Counted from the stretch's first letter, positions 46,895-57,161 are shown. The stretch: 64,000 nt of DNA from Thalassoglobus polymorphus (GCF_007744255.1 NZ_CP036267.1:1471541-1535540); one strand, 5' to 3'. Numbers and translations: made by a program. The notes: generated by a model from the letters alone, not told the origin.

Positions 46895-48148
46895 ATGAGT
46901 GCCCAGTCAATGGACGACAACACCGTCAATGAACGACAACTCGAAGAACAGAAACATTTCCTAAAGCTGACTGGAGAAGATGAAAAATTTGTCGCGGAGC
47001 TACAGAGCAGTTTTACGAGTATCGCCTCACAACTGATCGAAAACTTCTACGACCACCTGTTGTCATATACGACGACAAGTAAGTTTTTAAAAGATCCGCG
47101 ACTTATTGCGCGTCTTAAAAGCATGCAAATTGAGTACTTCAGTGAATTGCTTTCCGGGAAATATGATGCTGAATACGCTCGTAAGCGATTGCAGATTGGG
47201 CAGAAACACCAACAGATTGGTTTGGAACCGCGTTGGTATCTCGGTGCATACAACATCTATTTGCAAGAGTGCTTTCCGGCCTTTGCTGCGTCTCTGGGCA
47301 AGGAAGTCCCCAAACAACTTCTGTCTCTTCTTAAAGTGATCTTGCTCGACATTGGTTTGACATTGGAGACATATTTCGCGGAATCCAAGAAGTCGCTGAA
47401 ACGACACAATTCAGAACTCGAACAGGCTCTGCAGATGTACTACCACACGGAAGTGAAATCTCGCCAATATGCCAAACTTGCGGGGCATGAAATTCGTGGT
47501 TCCCTCAATGCAATCGGTAACGTTATTGAGGAAGTGGTCGATGATTTTTCGGAAGAGATTCCAGTCGCTGCACGGGATGCATTGCGGTCAGCGAATGAAA
47601 GATGTCATCAGGTCATGAAAGTTGTTGAAGATATTTTGTCGAAGTCTGATCTCACGGGAACTCCACAATGGGTTGAAACAGGTCGCCTTCTGGCCGAGAT
47701 TCAGGACCGGCTACCAATGTACGCTGATGGAACTGACGTTCAACTCATTTTGCCCAGTGAAGCTCCTCGCGTTTGGGCTGATCCCATCGGACTACGAGAA
47801 GTTTTCGCAAATCTTGTCTCCAATGCCACGCATCATCTTTCTCCAACTGGAGGGCGCATCGAGATTGAAGCTCAGACGACTCGTGAACGACACATATTCA
47901 CAGTCTCTGATAATGGTTCTGGAATTCCCCCAGAGCAGCAAACACAAATATTCCAGCCGTTTTATCGATGTGATGGCCGAAACCACGACGGAAAGGGACT
48001 CGGCCTGTATTTCGTAAAGCGAATTACTGAACAGCATGGAGGGCAAGTTTGGGTCGAGTCAGTCGTTGGGAAAGGCAGTCGTTTTTCCTTCTGTCTTCCC
48101 ACAGAATCACTCTGGGAGCCCACGAATCACGCATTCAAAAATCTTTAG
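46895..48148 (+). CDS. Globin-coupled sensor histidine kinase
   Basis: A 417-residue soluble kinase. Residues 15-165 are a protoglobin/sensor globin: FYDHLLSYTTTSKFL, then RLQIGQKHQQIGLEPRWYLGAY with proximal His105 for heme. The kinase part has H-box KLAGHEIRGSLNAI (His near 197), N-box NLVSNATHHL, G1 DNGSGIPPEQQ and G2 GKGLGLYFVKRI. It likely senses O2, NO or CO and phosphorylates a response regulator; the sigma-54 regulator 1 kb downstream is the obvious partner. AGGA precedes the ATG. Confidence 0.88.
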   Translation: MSAQSMDDNTVNERQLEEQKHFLKLTGEDEKFVAELQSSFTSIASQLIENFYDHLLSYTTTSKFLKDPRLIARLKSMQIEYFSELLSGKYDAEYARKRLQIGQKHQQIGLEPRWYLGAYNIYLQECFPAFAASLGKEVPKQLLSLLKVILLDIGLTLETYFAESKKSLKRHNSELEQALQMYYHTEVKSRQYAKLAGHEIRGSLNAIGNVIEEVVDDFSEEIPVAARDALRSANERCHQVMKVVEDILSKSDLTGTPQWVETGRLLAEIQDRLPMYADGTDVQLILPSEAPRVWADPIGLREVFANLVSNATHHLSPTGGRIEIEAQTTRERHIFTVSDNGSGIPPEQQTQIFQPFYRCDGRNHDGKGLGLYFVKRITEQHGGQVWVESVVGKGSRFSFCLPTESLWEPTNHAFKNL

Positions 48149-48241
48149 ATCGCCATGGCAAGTGCACAAAATGTGTTCCAGATCAACTCCGCAGCAGGAC
48201 TCGTATTGATGACTGAGCGATTCCATGTTCCATTAAGAATC

Positions 48242-48670
48242 CTATTCTCTCGCACCTTCCGCGGCAGGTGCTGGTGGAACTTGAGATCCAACTGCGGAAT
48301 CGACGGCGATGGTTTTCAGATAGGTTCGGGGGACCGCCGTCGGAACGAGACAGTCACAACAGTAGTCATCCAGCATCGAACGTTTTCCGAATTGTGTTCC
48401 GATCCATTTCTTCATCCAAGACTTTTTGTAGGTCTTTCCTCCGCAGTAATAGCGTTGCGGATGGAAACAGGGACTATCCCCACAAGGACATGTCCCGACG
48501 GCAGGATAAGTATAGGGCTGATAGCCAACTCCAATGCAGGGACGAATTGCTTCATACGAAACATCTGTCTCTAGATTTCCCTTTTGAGAGGAAGGCTCTT
48601 CGCCGTTGGTGAAATTTGAAAGCGACAACGGCAGAACACAACAAAAGACAATTGTTCGAACAGACACCAT
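48242..48670 (-). CDS. Cys-rich secreted protein
   Basis: 142 residues from ATG 48670, chosen for AGGGGATGTC upstream. A signal (VRTIVFCCVLPLSLSNFTNG) is followed by Tyr/Pro/Cys-rich sequence with CPCGDSPCF and CCDC, and an Ala/Pro-rich end. It is convergent with the kinase gene. No family is recognised. Confidence 0.6.
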   Translation of the reverse strand: MVSVRTIVFCCVLPLSLSNFTNGEEPSSQKGNLETDVSYEAIRPCIGVGYQPYTYPAVGTCPCGDSPCFHPQRYYCGGKTYKKSWMKKWIGTQFGKRSMLDDYCCDCLVPTAVPRTYLKTIAVDSAVGSQVPPAPAAEGARE

Positions 48671-48797
48671 GACATCCCCTATTGATACATTTTTTGACAT
48701 TCTCCCCTTGTATCTGTCGACCATCCGGACCGGAAGAATGAGGGATTCAAGGATGACCGATACGTATTACCCACCCGTCAAACCCGGAACACAGAAG

Positions 48798-48813
48798 TGA
48801 GCGATATCGCCCA
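48798..48813 (+). promoter_or_regulatory. Enhancer-like palindrome (UAS) upstream of the sigma-54 regulator
   Basis: TGAGCGATATCGCCCA, whose reverse complement TGGGCGATATCGCTCA differs by one base from the site at 54724. Its centre is 105 bases upstream of the -24 element at 48911. The site probably allows autoregulation. Confidence 0.6.
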
Positions 48814-48910
48814 GTCCGTGTCCCTGAACCGCCCGCTGCCTCAGGGTCGAGCGACGAAATTGGCTCAGTCTTTGTCCACGACCTCTAGCGGCATGGACAC
48901 CAAGCGAATC

Positions 48911-48924
48911 GGAACATCGATTGC
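48911..48924 (+). promoter_or_regulatory. Sigma-54-like promoter of the response regulator gene
   Basis: GGAACATCGATTGC: GG at 48911-48912 and GC at 48923-48924 with a ten-base spacer; the -12 half (TTGC) is ideal and the -24 half is weaker. It lies about 77 bases before the start codon. Confidence 0.45.
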
Positions 48925-49001
48925 GGTAAACCTCAACTCATCCCTTTCAAGAGTGAATCAGAATGTGTCTTAAAAATCTGGCAAAGGTGAAAAAGTGAAT
49001 T

Positions 49002-50411
49002 GTGGGAATGAAATCTGAATCCTTAAAAATAAATTTGTTGCTCGTCGATGATGACAATGAGTTGCGAGGATCGATTGCCCGACGGCTTGCGAGACTTGGA
49101 CACTCGGTAATGGATTTCGAGAGACCGTTACTCGGGATCGAGTCCGCGCGAAAACGACAGTTTGAAGTCGCTTTAATTGACCTCTCGATGCCGGAAATGA
49201 ATGGCATCGAACTCCTGACTCGGCTGAAAGAGATTGATCCTGCATGTGAAGTGGTCATGCTCACGGGGGAAGCGAGTGTTGAGACGGCTGTCAAAGCGAT
49301 GCAATTGGGAGCCTATGACTATGTCACCAAACCTTGCTCCTTTGACGAGTTGCTGATCACACTGGGAAAGGCGTATGAACGCCAACAGCTTGGTCGAGAG
49401 AATTCCCAGTTGAAAGCTGCTTTGCATCGAACATCAGCGGCTTCAGAAATCGTAGGAGCCACACAGCCGATGCGGCAAATGTTGCGATTGATCGAGAAAA
49501 CGGCTCCTACCAACAGCCCTGTTCTGATCTTGGGAGAAAGCGGAACCGGAAAGGAACTGGTCGCACGAGCGATCCACCAAAATAGTCAACGTGCCACCAA
49601 ACCTATGGTGACGATCAACTGCGCTGCCCTTCAAGAGACGTTGCTAGAAAGTGAACTGTTTGGACACGAGAAAGGAGCTTTTACTGGCGCCAGTGCTGCT
49701 AAGCCTGGTTTGTTTGAAGTGGCAAACGGCGGAACTCTCTTCGTCGATGAACTGGGGGAACTAGCATCGGGACTGCAAGCCAAACTGCTGAGGGTTTTGG
49801 AGGATGGAAGCATGCGTCGTGTCGGTTCAACACGTGAACAACATGTTGATGTCCGGATTGTCGCTGCGACCAATCGTAATTTACAAACGGAAGTTGACGA
49901 ACATCGATTTCGCGAAGATCTTTTCTACCGCATCAATGTTCTCCCCATAGAGATTCCACCCTTGCGGGAGCGACGAGACGACATTCCTCTTTTAATCGAC
50001 CACCTGCTAAGTCGATCTGGTCCTGATCGCTGGCAGATGACTGATGAAGCGCGCCAAGCCTTGTGCAACTACCATTGGCCCGGAAACGTTCGAGAGCTTT
50101 CAAACATTCTTGAACGTGCCACCATTCTCAGTGAAGACAAAACGATCACTCTTCACGAGTTGCCGGAAGTGATTGGGCGTACCCTTTACTCCGGTGTGTC
50201 AGGCATGCCCCTTGACAGTGAAGAGACAGACAATCTGGCAGAACGTGAACGGAGACACGTTGCCAAGGTACTTTTCCGCGAACGTGGAAGTCGGAAGCGG
50301 ACTGCCGAAGCGCTGGGGATCAATCGCCGTAGTTTGTATCGACTGATCAACAAATATGGTCTGGAAAACAAGGATGAAAACAACATCAATCCAGAGGAGA
50401 ATTACCCATGA
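49002..50411 (+). CDS. NtrC-family sigma-54-dependent response regulator
   Basis: A 469-residue regulator: receiver (VDDDNELRG, phospho-Asp in VALIDLSMPEMNG, YVTKPCSF), AAA+ sigma-54 activation domain (GESGTGKELVARAIH, GAFTGA loop that contacts sigma-54, GGTLFVDELGEL, then the second FYRINVLPIEIPPLRERRDDI), and C-terminal Fis-type helix-turn-helix (RKRTAEALGINRRSLYRLINKYG). GTG 49002 is favoured by AGGTGA 11 bases upstream; ATG 49008 is also possible. Its stop overlaps the CBS gene (ATGA). It is the probable binder of the palindromes found here, and partner of the globin kinase. Confidence 0.9.
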   Translation: MGMKSESLKINLLLVDDDNELRGSIARRLARLGHSVMDFERPLLGIESARKRQFEVALIDLSMPEMNGIELLTRLKEIDPACEVVMLTGEASVETAVKAMQLGAYDYVTKPCSFDELLITLGKAYERQQLGRENSQLKAALHRTSAASEIVGATQPMRQMLRLIEKTAPTNSPVLILGESGTGKELVARAIHQNSQRATKPMVTINCAALQETLLESELFGHEKGAFTGASAAKPGLFEVANGGTLFVDELGELASGLQAKLLRVLEDGSMRRVGSTREQHVDVRIVAATNRNLQTEVDEHRFREDLFYRINVLPIEIPPLRERRDDIPLLIDHLLSRSGPDRWQMTDEARQALCNYHWPGNVRELSNILERATILSEDKTITLHELPEVIGRTLYSGVSGMPLDSEETDNLAERERRHVAKVLFRERGSRKRTAEALGINRRSLYRLINKYGLENKDENNINPEENYP

Positions 50412-50920
50412 CATCCAAGCCCACGATTCCTAGTGCGAATTCGCTTATGAACCGTCGCGTTCATACAGTGACGCCATCAATGACATTGTGGGAAATCGTC
50501 ACTTTCCTCACGCATCACAAGATTTCTTGCGCTCCGGTGATTTTGGAAACAGGTGATCATCGAAAACAACTCGCCGGTTTTGTTTCTGAACAAGATTGTC
50601 TGGAGTTTTTGACTAACGAAATGTTTTACGGAAACCCCCGCCCACCCCAGACGGGGGCAACCATCATGAAAAAACATCCGATTTGTGTGTCACCTGAAAC
50701 CGATGTTTTCTCACTCTCCTCGATCTTCGTACATCACGGAATGAGACATCTGCCGGTGATCGACGATGAGAATGACCTCTTGGGGTTAGTCAGCCGCCAT
50801 GACATCTTAAAAGCACTTGAACGCTTGTACGATGCAAGTGACGACGACTGGCGAATAGAACATTTTCCGCCCGATCTCCATTTGATTATGAACCACCGCT
50901 TCCTCGCCAACAAATCCTAG
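50408..50920 (+). CDS. Tandem CBS-domain protein
   Basis: A 170-residue protein with two CBS motifs: NRRVHTVTPSMTLWEIVTFLTHHKISCAPVI and MKKHPICVSPETDVFSLSSIFVHHGMRHLPVID then LLGLVSRHDILKAL. CBS pairs bind adenine nucleotides and often report energy charge. The gene is translationally coupled to the sigma-54 regulator, so it may modulate it. Confidence 0.85.
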   Translation: MTSKPTIPSANSLMNRRVHTVTPSMTLWEIVTFLTHHKISCAPVILETGDHRKQLAGFVSEQDCLEFLTNEMFYGNPRPPQTGATIMKKHPICVSPETDVFSLSSIFVHHGMRHLPVIDDENDLLGLVSRHDILKALERLYDASDDDWRIEHFPPDLHLIMNHRFLANKS

Positions 50921-50942
50921 AGAGCGCAGACTCACGCAGCGC

Positions 50943-52124
50943 CTAATTCTCCATGATGACTTGCACTGCGTGACGACAGAGCATGAGTTCCTCGTTGGTT
51001 TCAATAACTAGAACTTGCTTCTCAGATTCCTCCGTAGAGATGAGGGCATCACTCACACAGTCCCGGTTGCGATCCGGATTGATTTCAATTCCTAAAAAAC
51101 TGAGTCCATCGCTCACTGCAGATCGCACAAGTGGGGAATGTGTCCCGACGCCGCCAGTGAACACCAGACTGTCCAGGCCATCCATCGACGCAGCCATACT
51201 TGCGATTCCTTGTCGTAAGCGGTGCACGTAGATCTGGAACGCCAGCTGCGAAGGTTTGTGACCGTTCGTCGCTTCTCCAATGACTCGACGGAGATCCCCC
51301 GAAACACCTGAGACGCCCAGCAGTCCAGACTGAAAGTTTAGCCCATCCGCAAGTTCGTTCGGAGTAAAACTGCATTCCCGCAGCAAGTAGAGCATGAGGC
51401 CTGGATCAAGGTTTCCACAACGAGTCGCCATCATCATCCCTTCCAGCGGCGTGAAGCCCATTGTCGTGTCGATTGACTTCCCATCTTCCACAGCTGTGAT
51501 TGAAATTCCACTGCCAATATGGGCAATCACCAAACGCGGATGCGGACTCTCGTCCTCCAGTATTTTGTAAGCTCGATTTGTGCAATATTCGTGACTCAAT
51601 CCATGAAAACCAAAGCGACGTATTTGCCATCGCTCTGTCCATTGTTGAGGAATCGGATAAGTTGCCGCCACAGCCGGGATCGTGGCATGAAAGGCGGTGT
51701 CAAAAACTCCGATGTGAGGAATTTGAGAGAGAGCCTTACGTGCGGCTTTGATCACCTCAAGCGAACCGGGGAGGTGTAGTGGCGCCAGTGGAACGAGCAG
51801 TTCGAGTGAGGTTTCCACCGCTGATGTGATACGAAGCGGCTTTGTAAACTCGGGTCCACCATGAACAATTCGATGGGCGACGAACTCAATTGGCCTCTCG
51901 TCCAGAAGAAGACTCAACTCAGCGACCAATCGTTCCAACGCAACCGGAAAACCTCTCCATTCCAACTCGAAATCCTGCACGACTTCCTGCCCCGATCGGC
52001 AGAGATACCGAGCCTCGGAACCAGCCCAAGAGAATTGACCGTGGAACAATTGTCGTTCATCAATGGAATCAAGCAGGCTGAATTTCAAACTACTCGACCC
52101 TGCATTTAAAGCGAGAACCAGCAT
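50943..52124 (-). CDS. ackA: Acetate kinase
   Basis: A 393-residue acetate kinase, starting LVLALNAGSSSLKFSLLD with the phosphate-binding N, and later FVAHRIVHGG, GVFDTAFHATIP and HIGSGISITAVEDGKSIDTTMGFTPLEGMMMATR. It makes ATP from acetyl phosphate. The upstream phosphoketolase ends two bases away, so the pair converts sugar phosphates directly to acetate and ATP. Confidence 0.92.
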   Translation of the reverse strand: MLVLALNAGSSSLKFSLLDSIDERQLFHGQFSWAGSEARYLCRSGQEVVQDFELEWRGFPVALERLVAELSLLLDERPIEFVAHRIVHGGPEFTKPLRITSAVETSLELLVPLAPLHLPGSLEVIKAARKALSQIPHIGVFDTAFHATIPAVAATYPIPQQWTERWQIRRFGFHGLSHEYCTNRAYKILEDESPHPRLVIAHIGSGISITAVEDGKSIDTTMGFTPLEGMMMATRCGNLDPGLMLYLLRECSFTPNELADGLNFQSGLLGVSGVSGDLRRVIGEATNGHKPSQLAFQIYVHRLRQGIASMAASMDGLDSLVFTGGVGTHSPLVRSAVSDGLSFLGIEINPDRNRDCVSDALISTEESEKQVLVIETNEELMLCRHAVQVIMEN

Positions 52125-52126
52125 GT

Positions 52127-54520
52127 TTACTCACCATTCTTTGTGGCAGAGACTTCATCTGATGTTCGCCACTTCCAGTTTTTCACCTCAGCAAGGTCTT
52201 CGCCATGCTCCTCAATGTACTGTTTGTGGTGAATGAGCTTGTTTCGCATTTTCTGTTCGAGATTTGCCGCAGCTGCTCGTAGGTGAGGAACACGCTCAAT
52301 GACGTCGAGAACCAAATGGAATCGATCAAGATCGTTCAGAACGACCATGTCAAACGGTGTGGTTGTTGTTCCTTCTTCCTTGTATCCACGAACATGTAAA
52401 TTTCTGTGATTTGATCGACGATAGGTCAACCTGTGAATGAGCGTGGGGTAGCCGTGGTAAGCAAAAACAATCGGTTTGTCTGTCGTAAACAGGACATCGA
52501 ACTCTCGATCATTGAGTCCATGCGGATGCTCGCTCGGCGGTTGCAACTTCATGAGATCCACAACATTAATCACGCGCACTTTGAGATTAGGCAGATGCGT
52601 TCTTAACAAATCGACAGCAGCTAAAGTTTCGAGTGTGGGAACATCGCCACAACAAGCCATGACCACATCAGGTTCCGAGCCTTGATCACTACTCGCCCAA
52701 TCCCAAATCCCTAAGCCAGCTGTGCAATGCTTGATCGCAGCATCCATATCCAGCCATTGTAATGCTGGTTGTTTTCCAGCAACAACAACATTGACGTAAT
52801 CACGACTTTTCAAGCAGTGGTTCGTGACGCTGAGGAGAGTATTTGCATCGGGAGGCAGATAGACGCGAATGATTTCCGACTTTTTGTTGACAACATGATC
52901 AATGAAACCGGGATCCTGATGGCTGAAGCCGTTATGGTCTTGTCGCCAAACGTGCGAAGTCAGTAAGTAATTCAAACTGGCAATCGGCCTTCGCCATGGA
53001 ATCTGCCGAGTGATTTTCAACCATTTCGCATGTTGGTTAAACATGGAATCAACGATGTGAATAAATGCTTCGTAGCAGGAAAAAAATCCATGTCGACCGG
53101 TGAGTAAATACCCTTCGAGCCAGCCTTGGCATTGATGTTCGCTGAGCATTTCCATGACACGACCATCGGCAGCGACATGGTCGTCGGATTCGGTAATCTC
53201 TGCTGTCGAACACCGAGCCGTTGTTTCAAAAACAGCTCCCCAACGATTGGATGCCGTTTCGTCAGGACTGAATACTCGAAAGTTAGCAGTTTCTTCGTTC
53301 AGTTTGAAAATGTCACGAATCATGTTGCCTTGAGTTCGTGTCGCTTCAGCGACAACCCGTCCCGGTTGAGGGACGTCCACGGCATAGTTCTGGAAGTCAG
53401 GCAGGTTGAGATCTCGTAAAAGTGCGCCACCATTTGCATGAAGATTCGCTCCCATCCGACGTTGACCCACTGGTGCAAGTTCAGCGATCTCTCCTCGGAG
53501 TCGACCATTCTCATCGAAGAGTTCTTCCGGTCGATACGATTTCATCCAATTCTCCAGCACTTCTAGGTGTTCCTGGTTTGCATGCATCGATCCCAGAGGA
53601 ACCTGATGTGACCGCCAAGACCCTTCTGCGGGATGACCATCAATCTCGGAGGGGCATGTCCAGCCTTTGGGAGTGCGTAAGACGATCATGGGCCACTTGG
53701 GACGCGAACGAAAACCATTCCCGCGCGCCTCATGTTGAATCTGACGAATCCCTTGAACAACAACGTCCAGCGTCTCCGCCATCTTCTCGTGCATCACTGC
53801 CGGATCATCACCTTCTACAAAGTGAGGTGTGTACCCATAACCTCGAAAGAGCTGATCAAGCTCTTCATGACTGATTCTCGCGAGAACTGTCGGACCTGCG
53901 ATCTTGTAACCATTCAAATGGAGAATCGGGAGGACAGCACCATCGCGAACGGGATTCAAAAACTTATTGGAATGCCAACTGGTCGCCAGCGGACCGGTCT
54001 CTGCTTCGCCATCACCGACCACACAAGTGGCAATCAGGTCTGGATTATCAAAGACTGCCCCGTAGGCGTGGGACAGGGCGTACCCCAGTTCCCCCCCTTC
54101 ATGAATCGAACCTGGAGTTTCAGGAGCGACATGGCTGGGAATTCCACCAGGAAAAGAGAATTGTTTAAACAACAAGCTCATTCCTTCCGCATCCTGAGAA
54201 ATCGTCGGATAGACTTCGGAGTAGGTCCCTTCCAGGTAGGTGTTGGCAACCATTCCCGGTCCACCATGCCCGGGACCAGTGATATAGATCATGTCTAAAT
54301 CATGATTCTTAATGACACGATTCAAATGAGCATAAATGAAGTTCAACCCTGGAGTCGTTCCCCAGTGTCCAAGCAATCGAGGCTTAACATTGTCAAAGGA
54401 CAGAGGCGTTTTCAATAACGGATTGTCGAGTAGATAGATCTGCCCGACAGAAAGATAATTCGCTGCTCGCCACCAGGAATCGATTCGAGAGAAGGTTTCT
54501 GTAGATGTAGATGGTGCCAT
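52127..54520 (-). CDS. xfp: Xylulose-5-phosphate/fructose-6-phosphate phosphoketolase
   Basis: A 797-residue phosphoketolase of standard length. TPP enzyme features include [57 protein letters not shown] and [13 protein letters not shown]. It splits xylulose-5-P or fructose-6-P with phosphate into acetyl-P. It is preceded by a sigma-54-type promoter and a UAS and followed by ackA, so it belongs to a fermentative bypass. Confidence 0.93.
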   Translation of the reverse strand: MAPSTSTETFSRIDSWWRAANYLSVGQIYLLDNPLLKTPLSFDNVKPRLLGHWGTTPGLNFIYAHLNRVIKNHDLDMIYITGPGHGGPGMVANTYLEGTYSEVYPTISQDAEGMSLLFKQFSFPGGIPSHVAPETPGSIHEGGELGYALSHAYGAVFDNPDLIATCVVGDGEAETGPLATSWHSNKFLNPVRDGAVLPILHLNGYKIAGPTVLARISHEELDQLFRGYGYTPHFVEGDDPAVMHEKMAETLDVVVQGIRQIQHEARGNGFRSRPKWPMIVLRTPKGWTCPSEIDGHPAEGSWRSHQVPLGSMHANQEHLEVLENWMKSYRPEELFDENGRLRGEIAELAPVGQRRMGANLHANGGALLRDLNLPDFQNYAVDVPQPGRVVAEATRTQGNMIRDIFKLNEETANFRVFSPDETASNRWGAVFETTARCSTAEITESDDHVAADGRVMEMLSEHQCQGWLEGYLLTGRHGFFSCYEAFIHIVDSMFNQHAKWLKITRQIPWRRPIASLNYLLTSHVWRQDHNGFSHQDPGFIDHVVNKKSEIIRVYLPPDANTLLSVTNHCLKSRDYVNVVVAGKQPALQWLDMDAAIKHCTAGLGIWDWASSDQGSEPDVVMACCGDVPTLETLAAVDLLRTHLPNLKVRVINVVDLMKLQPPSEHPHGLNDREFDVLFTTDKPIVFAYHGYPTLIHRLTYRRSNHRNLHVRGYKEEGTTTTPFDMVVLNDLDRFHLVLDVIERVPHLRAAAANLEQKMRNKLIHHKQYIEEHGEDLAEVKNWKWRTSDEVSATKNGE

Positions 54521-54611
54521 GACATTTCCTGCGAAATTGAATTCAATAAGTCAAGTGATGTGTGGAATAAGAAGTGCAAATTGCCCATGACTGTTTCTGA
54601 TTCCTTAACCA

Positions 54612-54625
54612 GCATACGACATACC
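54612..54625 (-). promoter_or_regulatory. Sigma-54 promoter of xfp-ackA
   Basis: GGTATGTCGTATGC on the minus strand: GG at 54625-54624 and GC at 54613-54612, ten bases apart. It shares GGTATG with the other promoters. The UAS palindrome lies 106 bases upstream. Confidence 0.6.
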
Positions 54626-54723
54626 TCTTTGTTACTTACGAAGAAGAAACACCAATATCGTATCTTGGAGAAGTCAGGCATTCAAAAACGCAATCTCGCC
54701 CTGAGCGGATGTGACCGAGCGGA

Positions 54724-54739
54724 GGGGCGATATCGCTCA
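54724..54739 (-). promoter_or_regulatory. Enhancer-like palindrome (UAS) of xfp-ackA
   Basis: GGGGCGATATCGCTCA with perfect core GCGATATCGC lies in the divergent gap between xfp and glgX. Its distance to the xfp -24 element (106) equals that at the regulator's own gene (105). It is only 42 bases from the glgX start codon, too close to act as an enhancer in that direction. Confidence 0.6.
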
Positions 54740-54780
54740 TTCAGCCTTGAGCTGGCGAGCCACTTTAAAACTGAGATAAA

Positions 54781-56916
54781 ATGAAGCCTACCCAGTACTC
54801 CTGCCTGCATTGTAAGAAACACGCAAGTGAAGCAGAATTGCAAAGTCCAATCGTTCCTGATTGGGAAGCTTCTGAAGGAACCCCATTTCCACTTGGTGTT
54901 TCTTGGATCGTACCGCAGCAAGCCTGGAATTTTGCACTTTATTCGAAGCACGCAACATCATTGTCACTACTGTTGTACTCCGAAGACGACCTCGTTGATC
55001 CACTCCTCACATTTCAATTTGATGGCATCCTTAACAAGTCTGGTCCAGTCTGGCACGCTCGCATCTTACGCTCTAATTGTCCCGCTGCAAAATACTATGC
55101 CTATCGAGTAGCGGGACCAGAGAATGACAACGGCTTCCACGCCATCGCATTCGACCCCAGTAAAATTCTGCTAGATCCGTATGCCAAATCAGTACACTTT
55201 CCCAAGAATTTCGACCGTGAATCCGCAAGTCAGCCCGGAGCGAACGATGGGAAAGCACCGCTGGGCTTGTTGACGGTCTGTCAGTGCCCATCGCCGAACC
55301 GACCGGTTCATCGAATTCGTCACGGTGCGCATCTCATCATTTATGAATTGCATGTGCGGGGTTTCACTCGACATGCGAGTTCCGAAGTTTCCGAACAGAG
55401 ACAGGGGACCTTCGCGGGGATCATCGACAAGATCCCTTACCTAAAAAAACTCGGGGTCACTGCTGTTGAATTGATGCCAGTCTTTCAGTTCGATCCAGAT
55501 GATCAGAATTACTGGGGTTACATGCCACTGAACTTCTTTTCTCCCCATCAGAGCTATGCCACTGAAGGAGACGCCTGCCAGCAACATACGAATTTCCGAG
55601 AGATGGTCGATGCCCTACACGCCGCTGAAATCGAGGTCATTCTTGATGTCGTTTACAACCACACAAGCGAAGGTGGTCAATCCGGTCCGACCTACTGCTA
55701 TAAGGGATTTGACAATGGAACATATTACATCGCAAATGAAGCTTCAACAAATCACGAACCGTATGCCAATTTCAGCGGAACAGGCAACACTCTGCAGACG
55801 TCAAATCGAGTTGTACAGCAATTAATTCTGGACAGCCTCCGCTATTGGGCTCTTGAAATGGGCGTTGATGGGTTTCGTTTTGATCTGGCGTCCATCTTTA
55901 CACGAAATCCTGACGGTGGAATCAACGTTGAAGACCCACCCTTGTTTGCCCAAATCGCAGACGATCCTGCTCTCAAGAGTGTTCGATTGATTGCCGAGCC
56001 GTGGGATGCTGGCGGTGCCTATCAGCTCGGTCGTGCTTTTCCTGGGATTCATTGGCATCAATGGAACGGTCGCTATCGTGACACACTACAGCGATTCGTC
56101 CGTGGAGATGACGGTATGATTGGCGACCTCATGACGCGTCTGTACGGCAGCGCTGACCTCTTTTCTGACGACTTGTCACAAGCGTTTCGACCATTTCAAA
56201 GCATCAACTATGTAACGTCACATGATGGTTTTTCGCTTTACGACCTTGTCTCCTACAACCGAAAGCGGAACGCAGCTAACGGGCATAACAACATGGATGG
56301 ACACGACGATTTCAGCTGGAATTGTGGTGCAGAAGGTGACGACAATCTTTCGCAAGACGTCATTCAACTCCGAAAACTACAGGTCCGAAACTTCTTTTGC
56401 CTGTTAATGCTGTCGAACGGTACTCCGATGTTTCGGATGGGCGACGAATTTCTAAACACACAACAGGGCAATAGTAATCCCTATAACCAAGACAATGAAA
56501 CCTCTTGGTTGGACTGGAATTTACTCGAAGAAAATCAGGACGTCTTTCAGTTCGCATCTCAGATGATTGCTTTTCGCAAGTCACATCCGACACTCTCACG
56601 TTCCCACTTCTGGCGCGACGATATCCAGTGGTACGGCGCTCACGGGACTGTCGACATGTCTGCCCCCTCACGGACCCTCGCCTTCTTCCTGGAGAAAGAA
56701 ATTCCAGAGGACGAGGATCTCTACGTGATGGTCAACTCAAGTGCTGAGAAAGTACAATTTAAAATCAGTGCCAAACAGGAAATGAATTGGCAACTGAGAA
56801 TCGACACTGCCCGCATTGATTCTCAATATATCTCGCTCTCCGAGACAGCGAGCGTTCTCGATCAACCGTACTACGTTCTCCAGCCACGTTCGGTGGTTGT
56901 ACTCACTCATCAATGA
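54781..56916 (+). CDS. glgX: Glycogen debranching enzyme GlgX-type
   Basis: A 711-residue isoamylase-type enzyme: CBM48 at about 30-125, then GH13 with VELMPVFQFDPDDQNYWGY, DVVYNHTSEGG, catalytic GFRFDLAS (Asp), RLIAEPWDAGG (Glu) and YVTSHDGFSLYDL (Asp). The first 20 residues carry CLHCKKH. It cleaves alpha-1,6 branch points of glycogen. It lies divergently from xfp and upstream of the csrA-glgP group, so glycogen mobilisation and phosphoketolase fermentation are neighbours. Confidence 0.9.
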   Translation: MKPTQYSCLHCKKHASEAELQSPIVPDWEASEGTPFPLGVSWIVPQQAWNFALYSKHATSLSLLLYSEDDLVDPLLTFQFDGILNKSGPVWHARILRSNCPAAKYYAYRVAGPENDNGFHAIAFDPSKILLDPYAKSVHFPKNFDRESASQPGANDGKAPLGLLTVCQCPSPNRPVHRIRHGAHLIIYELHVRGFTRHASSEVSEQRQGTFAGIIDKIPYLKKLGVTAVELMPVFQFDPDDQNYWGYMPLNFFSPHQSYATEGDACQQHTNFREMVDALHAAEIEVILDVVYNHTSEGGQSGPTYCYKGFDNGTYYIANEASTNHEPYANFSGTGNTLQTSNRVVQQLILDSLRYWALEMGVDGFRFDLASIFTRNPDGGINVEDPPLFAQIADDPALKSVRLIAEPWDAGGAYQLGRAFPGIHWHQWNGRYRDTLQRFVRGDDGMIGDLMTRLYGSADLFSDDLSQAFRPFQSINYVTSHDGFSLYDLVSYNRKRNAANGHNNMDGHDDFSWNCGAEGDDNLSQDVIQLRKLQVRNFFCLLMLSNGTPMFRMGDEFLNTQQGNSNPYNQDNETSWLDWNLLEENQDVFQFASQMIAFRKSHPTLSRSHFWRDDIQWYGAHGTVDMSAPSRTLAFFLEKEIPEDEDLYVMVNSSAEKVQFKISAKQEMNWQLRIDTARIDSQYISLSETASVLDQPYYVLQPRSVVVLTHQ

Positions 56917-56964
56917 GTCGTAATTTGGTGTTCATACCAAATTGACTCCTTGGTCGGAGCCCCG

Positions 56965-56980
56965 CAGGCGATATCGCTCA
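56965..56980 (+). promoter_or_regulatory. Enhancer-like palindrome (UAS) of the BON-csrA-glgP unit
   Basis: CAGGCGATATCGCTCA, third intact GCGATATCGC core in the window. The centre lies 128 bases upstream of the -24 element at 57101. Confidence 0.6.
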
Positions 56981-57100
56981 TCATTTCCAGACTCTTACGA
57001 TCCTGAGCGTACTGCCACGAATAAAGAAAAGCTGGTGATTTCTCATTCTGGGATAGTTTCAGACCAACGTCGGAAATCCATCGTCAAAAATTTGATGACT

Positions 57101-57114
57101 GGTATGGACTTTGC
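57101..57114 (+). promoter_or_regulatory. Sigma-54 promoter of the BON gene
   Basis: GGTATGGACTTTGC preceded by CT: GG at 57101-57102 and GC at 57113-57114, spaced by ten. It is the closest match in the window to the CTGG...TTTGC consensus and lies 48 bases before the BON start codon. Confidence 0.7.
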
Positions 57115-57161
57115 CTTGAGGTTTGCTCGTCAAGAATTGTATGAGGCAAGGGGAGTGAGGC

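Noticed and set aside
54724-54781. Palindrome at 54724 as enhancer for glgX
   Set aside because: It lies only 42 bases from the glgX start and no correctly spaced GG-N10-GC element follows on the plus strand.
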